Part shown: one piece after another, positions 52,461 to 61,264 of the stretch
Numbering within the stretch: the first letter of the stretch is position 1
Layout: every line of letters begins with the position of its first letter
Origin: Flavobacteriales bacterium
GTDB lineage: Bacteria > Bacteroidota > Bacteroidia > Flavobacteriales > Flavobacteriaceae
DNA: 64,000 nt
NCBI GenBank assembly: GCA_020635875.1
Contig: JACJYY010000003.1
Coordinates: forward strand, 124,001-188,000
Reading direction: 5' to 3'
Position numbers and translations under genes: made by a program
The notes under the pieces: model-generated
Told to the model about the DNA's origin: nothing
What the model saw: the letters and a program-made list of their open reading frames with translations, nothing else
Database searches by the model: none

Positions 52461-54857
52461 TTAATTCGCATACAATGGGAGTTTTAACAATAATTGAATA
52501 TTCCTTCCCATTTCAGGTATTTCGAGGGCTCGATAAAAGTTGGTGTGGTTATAATATTTTGTATTGAGAATATTGGATGCCTGTAATACGACTTCTATTT
52601 TTGTTGTTTTGATGTTAATCGTTGATTTGATTCCTCCACCAATAATAGTATAACCGTCTGTAACTTCTTCGTTTTGAGCAATTCTATTTTGCTGAAAGGT
52701 GTTTTTCATTGTCATGAAAAATGTGTTGTCTTTTAAAAATTCGTAGGAGAGTTCCGAAAAAATATTGTTTGGGGGTGAAAAGGGAAGTGGATAATCTTGT
52801 GTCGCTTGTCCAGTGATTTGTTTGCCGTATAAATATTCTCCTACAAAACGATAGTCTAGTTTTTCGCTAAGTTTTAGGTTTAGAGCTACCTCAAAGCCAT
52901 ACATCAGCGCTTTGGATTGTGCATATTGGTAGATTTGCCCTCCATGTGGTAAGGGTGAGAAAACACCTGTTGGTTTTAAAAACAAATAGTTTTGATAATA
53001 ATACGCAAATGGACTTATAGCTATATCAATTGATTGTTTTTTTAATCGAGTTTGTAAATCAGCTCCAATACCATTTTCTGGGGCTAAAGTTGGATCTCCT
53101 TTTTCATGTCTAAAAGAGCCATGATGAATTCCATTAGCGGCTAATTCTATGGGTGTAGGAATTCTAAAACTACTGCCGATGTTTAGATAATAATTCCAAA
53201 TTTCGCTGGGATTATAGTTTAGGGTTAATTGGTAATTAAAAGCTTCAAAGTTGGTGTCGTAAGGGGTAGTGCGTTGGGCAAAGGATTGAGATTCTGCAAC
53301 TGTTTTTCCTTTTTTAATCAAATAGTCATACAATAAATTGTCATAGAACGAATCAATTTCTAAAGCCACAAAATCGCCTCTTATACCAGTTTGCATTTTG
53401 AAGTGATCGGACCAATTGAAGACATGATTGTAAAACACACCTATATTGCTTTTTTGATAGCTCGGTAAAAGGTAATTATAACCACTAATCGTGTTGTTTT
53501 GATTTTGGAATTGTATACCAAAATCACTTAAATGCAATGCATTCCATTTGATGTCTGATTCGATTTTAGTTTCAAAGGTGTTAAGTTTAAATCCTAGTTC
53601 TAAGTCAGGATTGATGAGTGGTCTTTCTTGTCCCGAATAGTGGGTGTGGAATTCACTAAACTCTTTTCTATCATTGCGCTGATAGCCCAAATGTAGCGCT
53701 ACATTTGTTTTATTAAAATGCCATTTATTATTACTAATGAACTTGATGTGATGGGTGTCCTGAAAAGGAAAACCAATATTGCGTTTGTCTCCATCGTCCA
53801 AGACTCTTGTAATCGAAGGGACACCATGCGCCCCTGGGAAAAACCCTGCTTTGTACTGATTGGTGTTGATCGTGAAAACACTCTGGAAATGGTTTGATAC
53901 ATACCCCATTTGTCCCATTATGTTAGTTTCATTACCTGCGGTGTTTTTAAGTCGCCCATTGTAGACAGGCATATTTATAGTTAAATACCGTATCGTGTCA
54001 GTGGGGAGTTTATAATCGCCAAATGAAGAATACGAAGCTTTAATTTTATAAAATAGTTTGTTCTTTTTGTAGTTTAAAAGAAGGGTCTGGGTAAAATTAT
54101 CGTTAACCGACTTTACAAATGAAATACTTTGACCAGAAAAACCATTGTCAACGGGTACCGTATTGTTTTTTATTCGGATCACTCCTCCTAAGGCGTCACT
54201 CCCATAGGATATAGCACCAGCTCCTTTGATAATTTCGACTTGTTCGTTACTCAGAGCATCAATCTCTAAACCGTGCTCTCCACCCCATTGTTGGCCTTCA
54301 TGTTTGATGTTGTTTTCGACGACTACAATTCGGTTGAATCCAAAACCACGTATCATTGGTTTTGACGCACTTGCTCCAATTTCTGAAGCGGTAACACCGG
54401 GTAGATTGTCTAAGCTTTTGGCGAAAGTACCCGTGTAGTTGTTCACTATTTCTTTTGCATTTATGAGTATCGGCTGTTCGATCACTTTACTATTTTGTTC
54501 AGCACATAGTATTACTTCATTTAATTGATTTTCAGAAGGATGTAGCTTAAATGTAGTTATTGTGTTTTTTTTGGTTAAAACCAATAATGTGTCAATCGTT
54601 TGATAACCTAGGTAACTGATGCTTATTTGTTGCGGGTTGTTTTTAATTCCTTGCAAATTGAATTTTCCTTGGTTGTCGGTCACACACATTCTTTCCGAAG
54701 AATGGATATGCGCACCTGAGAGTGCTGTGTTGTGTTCGTCTACTACCTTACCTGAAACTGTGTACTCTTGCGCCGCAGTAAACAGACAATTACAAAAGAG
54801 GAAAAACGAGAACAAATACTTCTGTTGGAGTGTAGTATGTAGACCAATAATCTTCAC
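52461..54857 (-). CDS. TonB-dependent outer-membrane receptor, probable zinc/transition-metal uptake
   Basis: A 798-residue receptor with an N-terminal CarbopepD-like regulatory domain (YTVSGKVVDEHNTALSGAH), a plug with IRGFGFNRIVVVENN and GQQWGGEHGLEID, and a 22-strand barrel ending in the terminal aromatic region. The start is set at GTG 54857: the longer frame to 54890 begins inside a TATATTTG promoter box. Operon with a His-rich membrane protein and a His-rich lipoprotein, which points to metal, most likely zinc. Substrate is inferred. Confidence 0.85.
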   Translation of the reverse strand: MKIIGLHTTLQQKYLFSFFLFCNCLFTAAQEYTVSGKVVDEHNTALSGAHIHSSERMCVTDNQGKFNLQGIKNNPQQISISYLGYQTIDTLLVLTKKNTITTFKLHPSENQLNEVILCAEQNSKVIEQPILINAKEIVNNYTGTFAKSLDNLPGVTASEIGASASKPMIRGFGFNRIVVVENNIKHEGQQWGGEHGLEIDALSNEQVEIIKGAGAISYGSDALGGVIRIKNNTVPVDNGFSGQSISFVKSVNDNFTQTLLLNYKKNKLFYKIKASYSSFGDYKLPTDTIRYLTINMPVYNGRLKNTAGNETNIMGQMGYVSNHFQSVFTINTNQYKAGFFPGAHGVPSITRVLDDGDKRNIGFPFQDTHHIKFISNNKWHFNKTNVALHLGYQRNDRKEFSEFHTHYSGQERPLINPDLELGFKLNTFETKIESDIKWNALHLSDFGIQFQNQNNTISGYNYLLPSYQKSNIGVFYNHVFNWSDHFKMQTGIRGDFVALEIDSFYDNLLYDYLIKKGKTVAESQSFAQRTTPYDTNFEAFNYQLTLNYNPSEIWNYYLNIGSSFRIPTPIELAANGIHHGSFRHEKGDPTLAPENGIGADLQTRLKKQSIDIAISPFAYYYQNYLFLKPTGVFSPLPHGGQIYQYAQSKALMYGFEVALNLKLSEKLDYRFVGEYLYGKQITGQATQDYPLPFSPPNNIFSELSYEFLKDNTFFMTMKNTFQQNRIAQNEEVTDGYTIIGGGIKSTINIKTTKIEVVLQASNILNTKYYNHTNFYRALEIPEMGRNIQLLLKLPLYAN

Positions 54858-54887
54858 GTAATGCGTCGTGTGTTCACAAATAAGGGG

Positions 54888-54895
54888 CAAATATA
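54888..54895 (-). promoter_or_regulatory. -7 promoter box for the metal-uptake operon
   Basis: The minus strand reads TATATTTG, an exact TAnnTTTG match, 31 bases upstream of the GTG start. Transcription would start near 54882, which excludes translation from 54890. Confidence 0.65.
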
Positions 54896-54900
54896 CACAT

Positions 54901-54923
54901 TAAATGCAACTGTGTTGCGTTTA
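54901..54923. promoter_or_regulatory. Candidate metal-repressor site upstream of the TonB operon
   Basis: TAAATGCAAC, TGT, GTTGCGTTTA: a ten-base inverted repeat with one mismatch, lying directly upstream of the -7 box at 54888-54895. Its form (GCAAC-N3-GTTGC core with AT-rich ends) resembles Fur-family, particularly Zur, binding sites. Confidence 0.55.
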
Positions 54924-54998
54924 GGAATTTGAATTTTAGTGTTTTGTTTCTTTTTCCTATTGAGTCAATCTTTTTCGATACATTGGCTACTTGTTATT

Positions 54999-56013
54999 AA
55001 CCTGAACTCGATTAATAAAACACGGCTAATTGGTTGGTTTTAACGGATTCGTATTTTAGCGATGGTTTCTTTGGTAAGAAATTATAGGCTATTATTCCCG
55101 CTATAAGATTTGATAAAAAGTTTGAAAATGATCGATGTCTAGAATGTTCCACTTGGCAAATGTTTTTGAGTTCATCATTAACGGTCTCAATTATAGAGCG
55201 TTTACGTAACAATATTTTATCGCTCATTTCCATCAAACTATTTTTCATGTTATTTCGAATACTAGTGACTAACTGAATGCCATCAACAAATAATAATTGA
55301 GATAGTTTTTCACCAATATACCCTTTGTCTGCAAACAACTTCCCAAAAATTGCTTTCAAAAACCCTTCATTCTTTAATGGTTCTCGATCATCAACATTGG
55401 CTTGAGTTACAGCAAAACTCAATAATTCTCCTTTGTCATTGATGATAATATGAAGCTTAAAACCATGAAACCAACCCATTGTGGATTTTCCAGTTGTAGC
55501 AATTCCGTCAAAAACTTTATTTGTATTGATTCTTTTGTTTTTACAAACTCTAATTGGTGTTGAATCAACAAATGAAATACCTGTGCATTTACCCAAACAA
55601 CACGTTTTAGCAAAAATAGTCATGGGCAAAAGAACACTTTGCATGAGTTCTAAAAAACGATTGTACGAAACAGTTTTTGGGAACTCGTTTTGCATATGTT
55701 TTTGAACATAAAAGATGTAATAATGTTTGAAACAACGAAAGCCACTTAGATGAAAAAGTAAATAAATGGTAATCACTTCTGACTTGGACATCATAGGAGG
55801 ACGCTTAGATGGTTTGCCTAGAAGAAAAGGCTGTGTGGTTTTATCAAAATCTTTACAAAACTCATCAACAATAGAAAAAATATCTGTAATTTTATCGAAG
55901 CAAATCATAAGGTATTATTTAGTTAAATATTTGAATTTCATGAACTTAAATATACTAAATTTTACCTTTTTTTGCTAACTATATATCACTAATTAATTAA
56001 TCGAGTTCAGGTT
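54999..56013 (-). mobile_element. IS982-family insertion sequence, apparently intact
   Basis: About 1 kb long, bounded by 18-base perfect terminal inverted repeats AACCTGAACTCGATTAAT (54999-55016 and, inverted, 55996-56013). It contains one full-length transposase gene. If the ends are taken one base inward, the flanks TTGTTATTA and TTGTAGTTA match in seven of nine positions and could be a mutated target duplication. Lengths and repeats fit IS982 elements. It is placed 77 bases upstream of the metal-operon repressor-like site and transcribed toward that operon. Confidence 0.88.
55012..55908 (-). CDS. IS982-family transposase
   Basis: A 298-residue DDE transposase, the normal length for IS982. 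Visible are the N-terminal helical region (LSGFRCFKHYYIFYVQ), the catalytic aspartate in SFVDSTPIRVC, the second in LFADKGYIGEKL, and the glutamate in RSIIETVNDELK; HGFKLHIIINDKGELL is conserved. Reading frame is intact from ATG 55908 to a stop within the left terminal repeat. It should be functional, although activity has not been shown. Confidence 0.92.
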   Translation of the reverse strand: MICFDKITDIFSIVDEFCKDFDKTTQPFLLGKPSKRPPMMSKSEVITIYLLFHLSGFRCFKHYYIFYVQKHMQNEFPKTVSYNRFLELMQSVLLPMTIFAKTCCLGKCTGISFVDSTPIRVCKNKRINTNKVFDGIATTGKSTMGWFHGFKLHIIINDKGELLSFAVTQANVDDREPLKNEGFLKAIFGKLFADKGYIGEKLSQLLFVDGIQLVTSIRNNMKNSLMEMSDKILLRKRSIIETVNDELKNICQVEHSRHRSFSNFLSNLIAGIIAYNFLPKKPSLKYESVKTNQLAVFY

Positions 56014-56046
56014 TGTAGTTATTTTAGATAAGGCTTATCTTGTAAT

Positions 56047-56316
56047 ATGAAAAAACAAGTTGTCTTTAAAACCTATAATCAAGATCAACTAAGTCTGTTA
56101 CCACCGAGTTACGATGATTTAGTTGCCACGAACCATCCCGTTCGAGTAGTCAATACAATAATTGATAATGTCGACATCAGTTCATTAGAAAAGAGTTATA
56201 AAGGAGGAGGTACTTCTAGCTATCATCTAAGAATGCTACTAAAGGTAATTGTGTATACTTATCTGCGTAATTTAGGCACATTCAGAAGTACGCTCACTTT
56301 TTTAAAAATACAGATA
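56047..56316 (+). pseudogene. IS1182-family transposase, N-terminal fragment
   Basis: The first 75 codons read as an IS1182 transposase N-terminus: FKTYNQDQLSLLPPSYDDLV, NHPVRVVNTIIDNVDIS, and LRMLLKVIVYTYLRN. The family protein continues for more than 400 residues, but here the similarity ends and a terminator-like hairpin begins at 56318. A second IS1182-like piece is at 57936-58002, so the element was interrupted and mostly lost. Confidence 0.75.
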
Positions 56317-56317
56317 T

Positions 56318-56352
56318 AAAAACCGATTTTGATTTTTTCAAAGTCGGTTTTT
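56318..56352 (+). terminator. Strong hairpin within the IS remnants
   Basis: A 15-base stem with one G-T pair (AAAAACCGATTTTGA paired with TCAAAGTCGGTTTTT) and a five-base T loop, followed by TGTTTTTTT, which makes it a good terminator shape. Confidence 0.7.
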
Positions 56353-56438
56353 GTTTTTTTGTTACTATTTTTTGTTAGAAAATATCGTTTTGAGTAACAA
56401 CAACACACACCTATCCCAACGAAGTTAGTTTTCGGTTT

Positions 56439-57768
56439 TTAAGCAGCTAAATTTTCAGATTGCGCAATGTAAATTCTTCGTCCTATTTCTAGGGCATTTG
56501 CCGTATGGATGCCGAAGAATATCCATAAAATTTCGCTCTTCTTGGTTCTGGCTTTGATTTTTCTCAAGTTGTAATGTTCTTTTTCATTGCCAAAGCTACC
56601 TTCAAGCCTTGTGGCTCTTTCTTTTTTTATGGCAGAAGCCAATATTTTACGTTGCTCCTCATGTTTCCCAGCTTTTCCTTTACGTACGAAGTCGGTATGA
56701 ATCTGATTTGAAGAAGTAAATGTTCTGTTTTTGTTGGTGGCATAGATAGCATCGGCTCCTACTATTTTAATTTTTGTTTTAGTAAGCCATTGCGCAAAAT
56801 GAACGCTATTTATCAGCCTAGTTCCTTCGTTAAAAGCCCTGTATTCAAGGTGTTCAATAAAATTAATTCCGTCTATTTGAATCTTGTTTACTTTGGCTCC
56901 AAACTCTACCTGTTTAACTTCTTTACCACGAACAATAGGGACGGACATAGCTTTTATGGATGCTTACAATTCTGTCCTGAACCGATTTACCTGTTTCAAA
57001 GATGGTTCGCTGTTGTTTGTATACTTTTGCTATAACCGCTCTTTTGGTTTTTGTATTTTGGGTAGCTTCAAAGGGATGAAGATTTTCTATTTTGGAGAGT
57101 TCACCATTGAGTTTGTATAAAAGTTTCAATAATCCACGGGTTACTTTGTTACGGTGTTTGGATAGCTTTTTTCGTTTTCTAGAATAACTATTGTATCGCT
57201 CAGACCAGTCCAAGAATTTGGTTCTAGGTAATTTGATTTTAAAGATTCTGCATAAATCAACCATTTGACTATAGCACCACTTCACGCACTCCCAAAGTAG
57301 TTTTTGATTGGTCGGATAACGCAAGTCGCTTTCATAGCAAGTCGCATCGGCAAAGTACTTTGTCAAGATTTCCCATGTAAGGTAGCCAATTTGCTGCTAA
57401 TACTTTTTGCGCTTGACTAAGCGGTAATTTTTTCAGATAATTCCATGCGGATTTGACTGACTATTTTGGAGTTAATCAGCGGTTTTTCAATAGGAATTAC
57501 AATATCACAAAAGAATTGCATATAAACATTACCGTTGAGCATCTCAATGAGCATCTGATCGGAACATCCATAATAATTCTTGAGCATCATCAGGGCTATT
57601 TTACCCTGCGGACTAAAAATACTTTTTATCCCTTGGTATACTTTTATCTTAAAAAGACTTTGACAGCTCGGAAAAAGGTGTAGAAAGGTAAATTTTCCCT
57701 AAATCAGTCTTTAAAAATTGCGCGTAAAAAGCATCAAAATTTTCGTTAAATGTAAAAAAAGGAATTTC
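56439..57768 (-). pseudogene. DDE transposase pseudogene (IS5/IS1182-like), at least four frameshifts
   Basis: Joined in mixed frames, the minus strand encodes most of one transposase: ENFDAFYAQFLKTDLGKIY, then GIKSIFSPQGKIALMMLKNYY, MQFFCDIVIPIEKPLINS, then FADATCYESDLRYPTNQKLL, YNSYSRKRKKLSKHRNKV, and finally PIVRGKEVKQVEFGAKVNK and RLEGSFGNEKEHYNLRKI-KARTKKSEI (short pieces). Breaks occur near 57660, 57430, 57365 and 56925; the last is a one-base insertion in CGTCCCTATT. No start codon or terminal repeats could be identified. The family name is tentative. Confidence 0.75.
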
Positions 57769-57935
57769 GTGTTGACCCGAGGCTTTAGCCGAACAGACGA
57801 AGTAAATTCGCTTAAACGTACTATTTTTGGCATTGGTATTTAAAAGTAAACCCCGTTTTTAACTCATTTTGAGCAATTTCGGGGTTTGTTACTTTTAAAA
57901 ATAACACTTATTCTGCTGATATACAAGTGTTTATT

Positions 57936-58002
57936 GATTTGCGAATGTGCCAAGATAGAACAAGCCTTACAAGAGAATATTCACTTCATGTGGCTCAGCG
58001 GT
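57936..58002 (+). pseudogene. IS1182-family transposase, second fragment
   Basis: Twenty-two codons read CECAKIEQALQENIHFMWLSG, the conserved segment after the IS1182 N-terminal region. It begins and ends abruptly: the preceding 57784-57935 stretch is unassigned and what follows on the plus strand is the antisense of an ISAon1-like fragment. Confidence 0.65.
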
Positions 58003-58305
58003 CAGTATTTTGAAAAGGTATTTAATAACAGATTCTGCTTTGGTCGTTGCTATAATAGACACAATGCTTCCTTTTCTGTCGTTTGCCTTCTTGTTAGTAA
58101 CAATCGTATAAAGCTCTCCTTTGGACAGAGCAACTTCATCAATGGAAAGATGAGTTCCTATATTTTCAGGAAAGATTAGCCACTCTTTAGAATGAGATTG
58201 ATCCCAATTAGTCCTGAGCCTAAAAATCTTTTAAGTCTTTTTGAATTTGATTTTCAAAATAGTTGTGAAAAAATAAGAAAGGATGTTCTGCTGTACTTTT
58301 CATAA
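58003..58305 (-). pseudogene. ISAon1-family transposase fragment
   Basis: On the minus strand the frame gives WDQSHSKEWLIFPENIGTHL, SIDEVALSKGELYTIVTNKK and RKGSIVSIIATTKAESVIKYL, the central part (containing the first catalytic Asp) of ISAon1-type transposases. The 5' part (FLFFHNYFENQIQKD) is in another frame and the 3' half is absent. It lies just 87 bases from the tRNA-Asn gene. Confidence 0.7.
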
Positions 58306-58353
58306 AACCAAAAATAAAAAATGTTTGACCTATGTTTAACCCAACAAACAAAA

Positions 58354-58381
58354 AAAGCACCTACATTTTTGTAAGTGCTTT
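58354..58381 (-). terminator. Terminator after tRNA-Asn
   Basis: Stem AAAGCACCTAC/GTAAGTGCTTT with one mismatch and a six-base loop, followed on the minus strand by a T run, downstream of the tRNA. Confidence 0.7.
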
Positions 58382-58391
58382 ATTTTACTTG

Positions 58392-58465
58392 CTCCCCCTC
58401 TTGGGCTCGAACCAAGGACCCTCTGATTAACAGTCAGATGCTCTAACCAACTGAGCTAAGGAGGA
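58392..58465 (-). tRNA. tRNA-Asn (anticodon GTT)
   Basis: 74 bases with a complete cloverleaf on the minus strand: acceptor TCCTCCT/AGGGGGA (one G-U), D arm TAGCTCAGTTGGTTAGAGCA, anticodon stem CTGAC around loop TGTTAAT with GTT, and T arm CTTGGTTCGAGCCCAAG. The 3' CCA is not encoded. A promoter box TATCTTTG lies upstream at 58493-58500. This tRNA borders the insertion-sequence graveyard. Confidence 0.95.
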
Positions 58466-58492
58466 AGGTGCTTTTGACCTTTTTTGCGATGG

Positions 58493-58500
58493 CAAAGATA
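58493..58500 (-). promoter_or_regulatory. -7 promoter box for tRNA-Asn
   Basis: The minus strand reads TATCTTTG, an exact TAnnTTTG match, 28 bases before the 5' end of the mature tRNA. Confidence 0.55.
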
Positions 58501-58539
58501 TACGTAATTTTAGTTTACGCAAACTTTTTTTTATTTTTT

Positions 58540-59883
58540 TTATTTCCCTACGACAGAACGATAAATGTCGTTACCATTAGCAAATAAAAGTAATGCTATA
58601 AGTAAAACAAAACCAGTCATTTGGGCATATTCCATAAACTTATCACTTGGCTTACGACCGCTAATCATCTCGAACAATAAAAACATGACGTGACCACCAT
58701 CTAGGGCAGGAATTGGTAATAAATTCATTACACCTAACATGATGGATAACAAAGCTGTAATAGACCAGAATGCTTCCCAACTCCATGTCTCTGGGAAAAT
58801 ATCAAAAATGGCTTTAAATCCACCAATGCCTTTGTAGGCGCCTGTCTCAGGGCTGAAAATGATTTGCAATTGTTTTAAATATCCGCCAACTTGCTCTTTT
58901 CCTCGTTGAATTCCTACTGGGATAGATCCAAACACACCGTATTCTTCTCGACTGATTTTGTAATAACCCAATTTTTCTAGAGATTTTAAAGAAGCACCTC
59001 CATTGTGCACTCCAATTTTTCCGTCTTCATTTATTTGTAGAGATGTTTTGACTTCTTTTTTATTTCTAAGAACAGTTGCTGTTATTGAATTATTCTTGTT
59101 TCTATCCAAAATCGCACTGGCTTCATCAAAGTATTTTATTTTTTGTCCATCCAATGCAACAACGATATCTCTTGATTTAAGGTTGTCTTTGTTCAATGAT
59201 TCAGGTACAAAATCGGCAACGACAAAAGGGGCTCGTAAGTCAATAAGACTTCTTTCTTTGCTATTTACCATTTTGTCAATCAAGTCGACAGGCATTGATA
59301 TAGTGTGTAGGGTTCCTTGTCTCTCTACAATTACATTTTTGCCAAATAACACCATTGCATTTAGTTTACTAAAGCGGTCTGGTTGCTCTCCGTCAATAGA
59401 TATGATTTTATCGCCTGTCTTAAAACCTGCTTCTTGCATTAGTGGATTTGATATGGCAATACCGTCTTTCAATTCGCTCGTTGGAATATAAGCATCGCCA
59501 TAGAAAAAGGCCATTCCGATGTAAATCATAAAAGCTAATATGAAATTAACGGTCACACCTCCCAACATGATAATTAGTCTTTGCCAAGCTGGTTTAGTGC
59601 GGAATTCCCATGGTTTGGGCTCTTCTTTCATTTGCTCTTTATCCATGCTTTCGTCAATCATGCCAGAAATTTTCACATAGCCACCCAAAGGAAGCCATCC
59701 GATGCCGTATTCCGTTTCGCCAATTTTCTTTTTAAACAGGGAATATTTTACATCAAAAAACAGATAGAATTTTTCAACTCTAGTTTTAAAGAGTTTGGCA
59801 GGTATGAAATGACCTAATTCGTGTAATATGATGAGTAAGGACAAACTCAATAAAAATTGAGTTAGTTTGATAACAATTTCCAT
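58540..59883 (-). CDS. rseP: RseP-type site-2 intramembrane zinc protease
   Basis: A 447-residue inner-membrane protease of the M50 family that cleaves anti-sigma factors or signal-peptide remnants. The zinc site HELGHF is at about residue 21 in the first helix, a PDZ domain is in the middle (GFKTGDKIISIDGEQ and ESLNKDNLKSRDIVVALDG, two PDZ-like units), and the third zinc ligand is in LLPIPALDGGHV at about residue 389. Its promoter box is at 59909-59916, divergent from serS. Confidence 0.95.
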   Translation of the reverse strand: MEIVIKLTQFLLSLSLLIILHELGHFIPAKLFKTRVEKFYLFFDVKYSLFKKKIGETEYGIGWLPLGGYVKISGMIDESMDKEQMKEEPKPWEFRTKPAWQRLIIMLGGVTVNFILAFMIYIGMAFFYGDAYIPTSELKDGIAISNPLMQEAGFKTGDKIISIDGEQPDRFSKLNAMVLFGKNVIVERQGTLHTISMPVDLIDKMVNSKERSLIDLRAPFVVADFVPESLNKDNLKSRDIVVALDGQKIKYFDEASAILDRNKNNSITATVLRNKKEVKTSLQINEDGKIGVHNGGASLKSLEKLGYYKISREEYGVFGSIPVGIQRGKEQVGGYLKQLQIIFSPETGAYKGIGGFKAIFDIFPETWSWEAFWSITALLSIMLGVMNLLPIPALDGGHVMFLLFEMISGRKPSDKFMEYAQMTGFVLLIALLLFANGNDIYRSVVGK

Positions 59884-59908
59884 TATGATTTTTTAAAATT
59901 CGGAAAGC

Positions 59909-59916
59909 CAAAAATA
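59909..59916 (-). promoter_or_regulatory. -7 promoter box for rseP
   Basis: The minus strand reads TATTTTTG, an exact TAnnTTTG match, 26 bases before the rseP start. Confidence 0.5.
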
Positions 59917-59928
59917 CTCTTTTTTTTC

Positions 59929-59936
59929 TAAATTTG
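59929..59936 (+). promoter_or_regulatory. -7 promoter box for serS
   Basis: TAAATTTG, an exact TAnnTTTG match, 25 bases upstream of the serS ATG. Confidence 0.55.
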
Positions 59937-59961
59937 TCAACCTTACAAATGATAGATTTAT

Positions 59962-61233
59962 ATGTTACAGATAGCCTTTGTTAGAGAAAACAAACAAGAA
60001 GTAGTGGCGGCGTTGAGTAAAAGAGTACCTGATGCGCAAGAAGTAATCGACCGATTGATCGCATTGGACGAAAAAAGAAGAGCTTCTCAGGTGGAGTTAG
60101 ATAACACATTGGCGGAGTCAAATAAACTATCTAAGAGTATCGGTCAATTGATGCAAAGTGGCGAAAAAGCTAAAGCTGAACTCGTTAAAGAAAAGACCGC
60201 CCATCTCAAATCAGAAAGCAAACGTTTGTCAGAAGAAATGCAAGTTTTTTCTGATGAGTTACAAGAGTTGTTATATAAGATTCCTAATATTCCGTCGGCC
60301 ATCGTTCCAGAAGGAAAATCAGAAGCGGATAATGTGGAGGTAGAACGCGTTGGAGAAGTGCCACAATTGCATGAAGGGGCATTGCCTCATTGGGATCTAG
60401 CCAAAAAGTATGATATCATTGATTTTGAATTAGGCGTTAAAATAACAGGCGCTGGTTTTCCTGTATACAAAGGAAAGGGAGCTCGTTTGCAACGTGCATT
60501 AATCAATTATTTTTTAGATAAAAACACCGAAGCAGGATATAAAGAATTTCAGGTGCCGCATGTGGTAAATGAAGCATCAGGGAAAGGGACAGGCCAATTA
60601 CCAGATAAAGAAGGACAGATGTATCATATAGGTATAGATGATTTGTATTTGATTCCTACAGCAGAAGTGCCGGTAACCAATATCTTTAGAGACACCATTA
60701 TTGACGAAGCCCAGTTACCTATATTATCTACATGTTATACCCCTTGTTTCAGGAGAGAAGCAGGTTCTTATGGAGCACATGTAAGAGGCTTAAACCGATT
60801 ACATCAATTTGATAAAGTAGAAATCGTTCGTATTGAGCATCCAGAAAAGTCTTATGAAGCGTTGGATGGGATGGTAAACCACGTCAAAGGTATTTTAGAT
60901 GAACTTAAATTACCGTATCGGATTCTACGTTTATGTGCAGGTGATTTAGGATTTACCTCTGCTTTAACCTATGATTTTGAAGTGTTTTCTACAGCGCAAG
61001 ACCGTTGGTTAGAAATCAGTTCGGTCTCTAATTTCGAAACGTTCCAAGCGAATCGCTTGAAATTAAGATTCAAAAATGCAGCAGGAGATAAACAATTGGC
61101 GCATACCCTTAACGGAAGCTCTTTAGCTTTACCTCGTGTATTAGCAGGGATTTTAGAAAATTATCAAACACCTGAAGGGATAATAATACCAGAAGTGTTA
61201 GTGCCTTATACAGGTTTTGATAGGATTGACTAA
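59962..61233 (+). CDS. serS: Seryl-tRNA synthetase
   Basis: A 423-residue class II synthetase that charges tRNA-Ser (and tRNA-Sec where present). The N-terminal coiled-coil arm (residues 30-105) binds the tRNA variable arm; motif 2 is FRREAGSYGAHVRGL-NRLHQFDKVE (two adjacent pieces) near residue 265 and motif 3 is LNGSSLALPRVLAGILEN near residue 385. Length and order are normal. Confidence 0.97.
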   Translation: MLQIAFVRENKQEVVAALSKRVPDAQEVIDRLIALDEKRRASQVELDNTLAESNKLSKSIGQLMQSGEKAKAELVKEKTAHLKSESKRLSEEMQVFSDELQELLYKIPNIPSAIVPEGKSEADNVEVERVGEVPQLHEGALPHWDLAKKYDIIDFELGVKITGAGFPVYKGKGARLQRALINYFLDKNTEAGYKEFQVPHVVNEASGKGTGQLPDKEGQMYHIGIDDLYLIPTAEVPVTNIFRDTIIDEAQLPILSTCYTPCFRREAGSYGAHVRGLNRLHQFDKVEIVRIEHPEKSYEALDGMVNHVKGILDELKLPYRILRLCAGDLGFTSALTYDFEVFSTAQDRWLEISSVSNFETFQANRLKLRFKNAAGDKQLAHTLNGSSLALPRVLAGILENYQTPEGIIIPEVLVPYTGFDRID

Positions 61234-61264
61234 TCTATCTTTATAGTTTGTGTATATTAGGGCA

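Noticed and set aside
57453..57683. 76-residue plus-strand open frame
   Set aside because: It is the antisense of a frameshifted transposase, whose minus-strand translation gives recognisable family segments.
59003..59491. 162-residue plus-strand open frame opposite rseP
   Set aside because: Antisense to the PDZ region of rseP; no recognisable domain.
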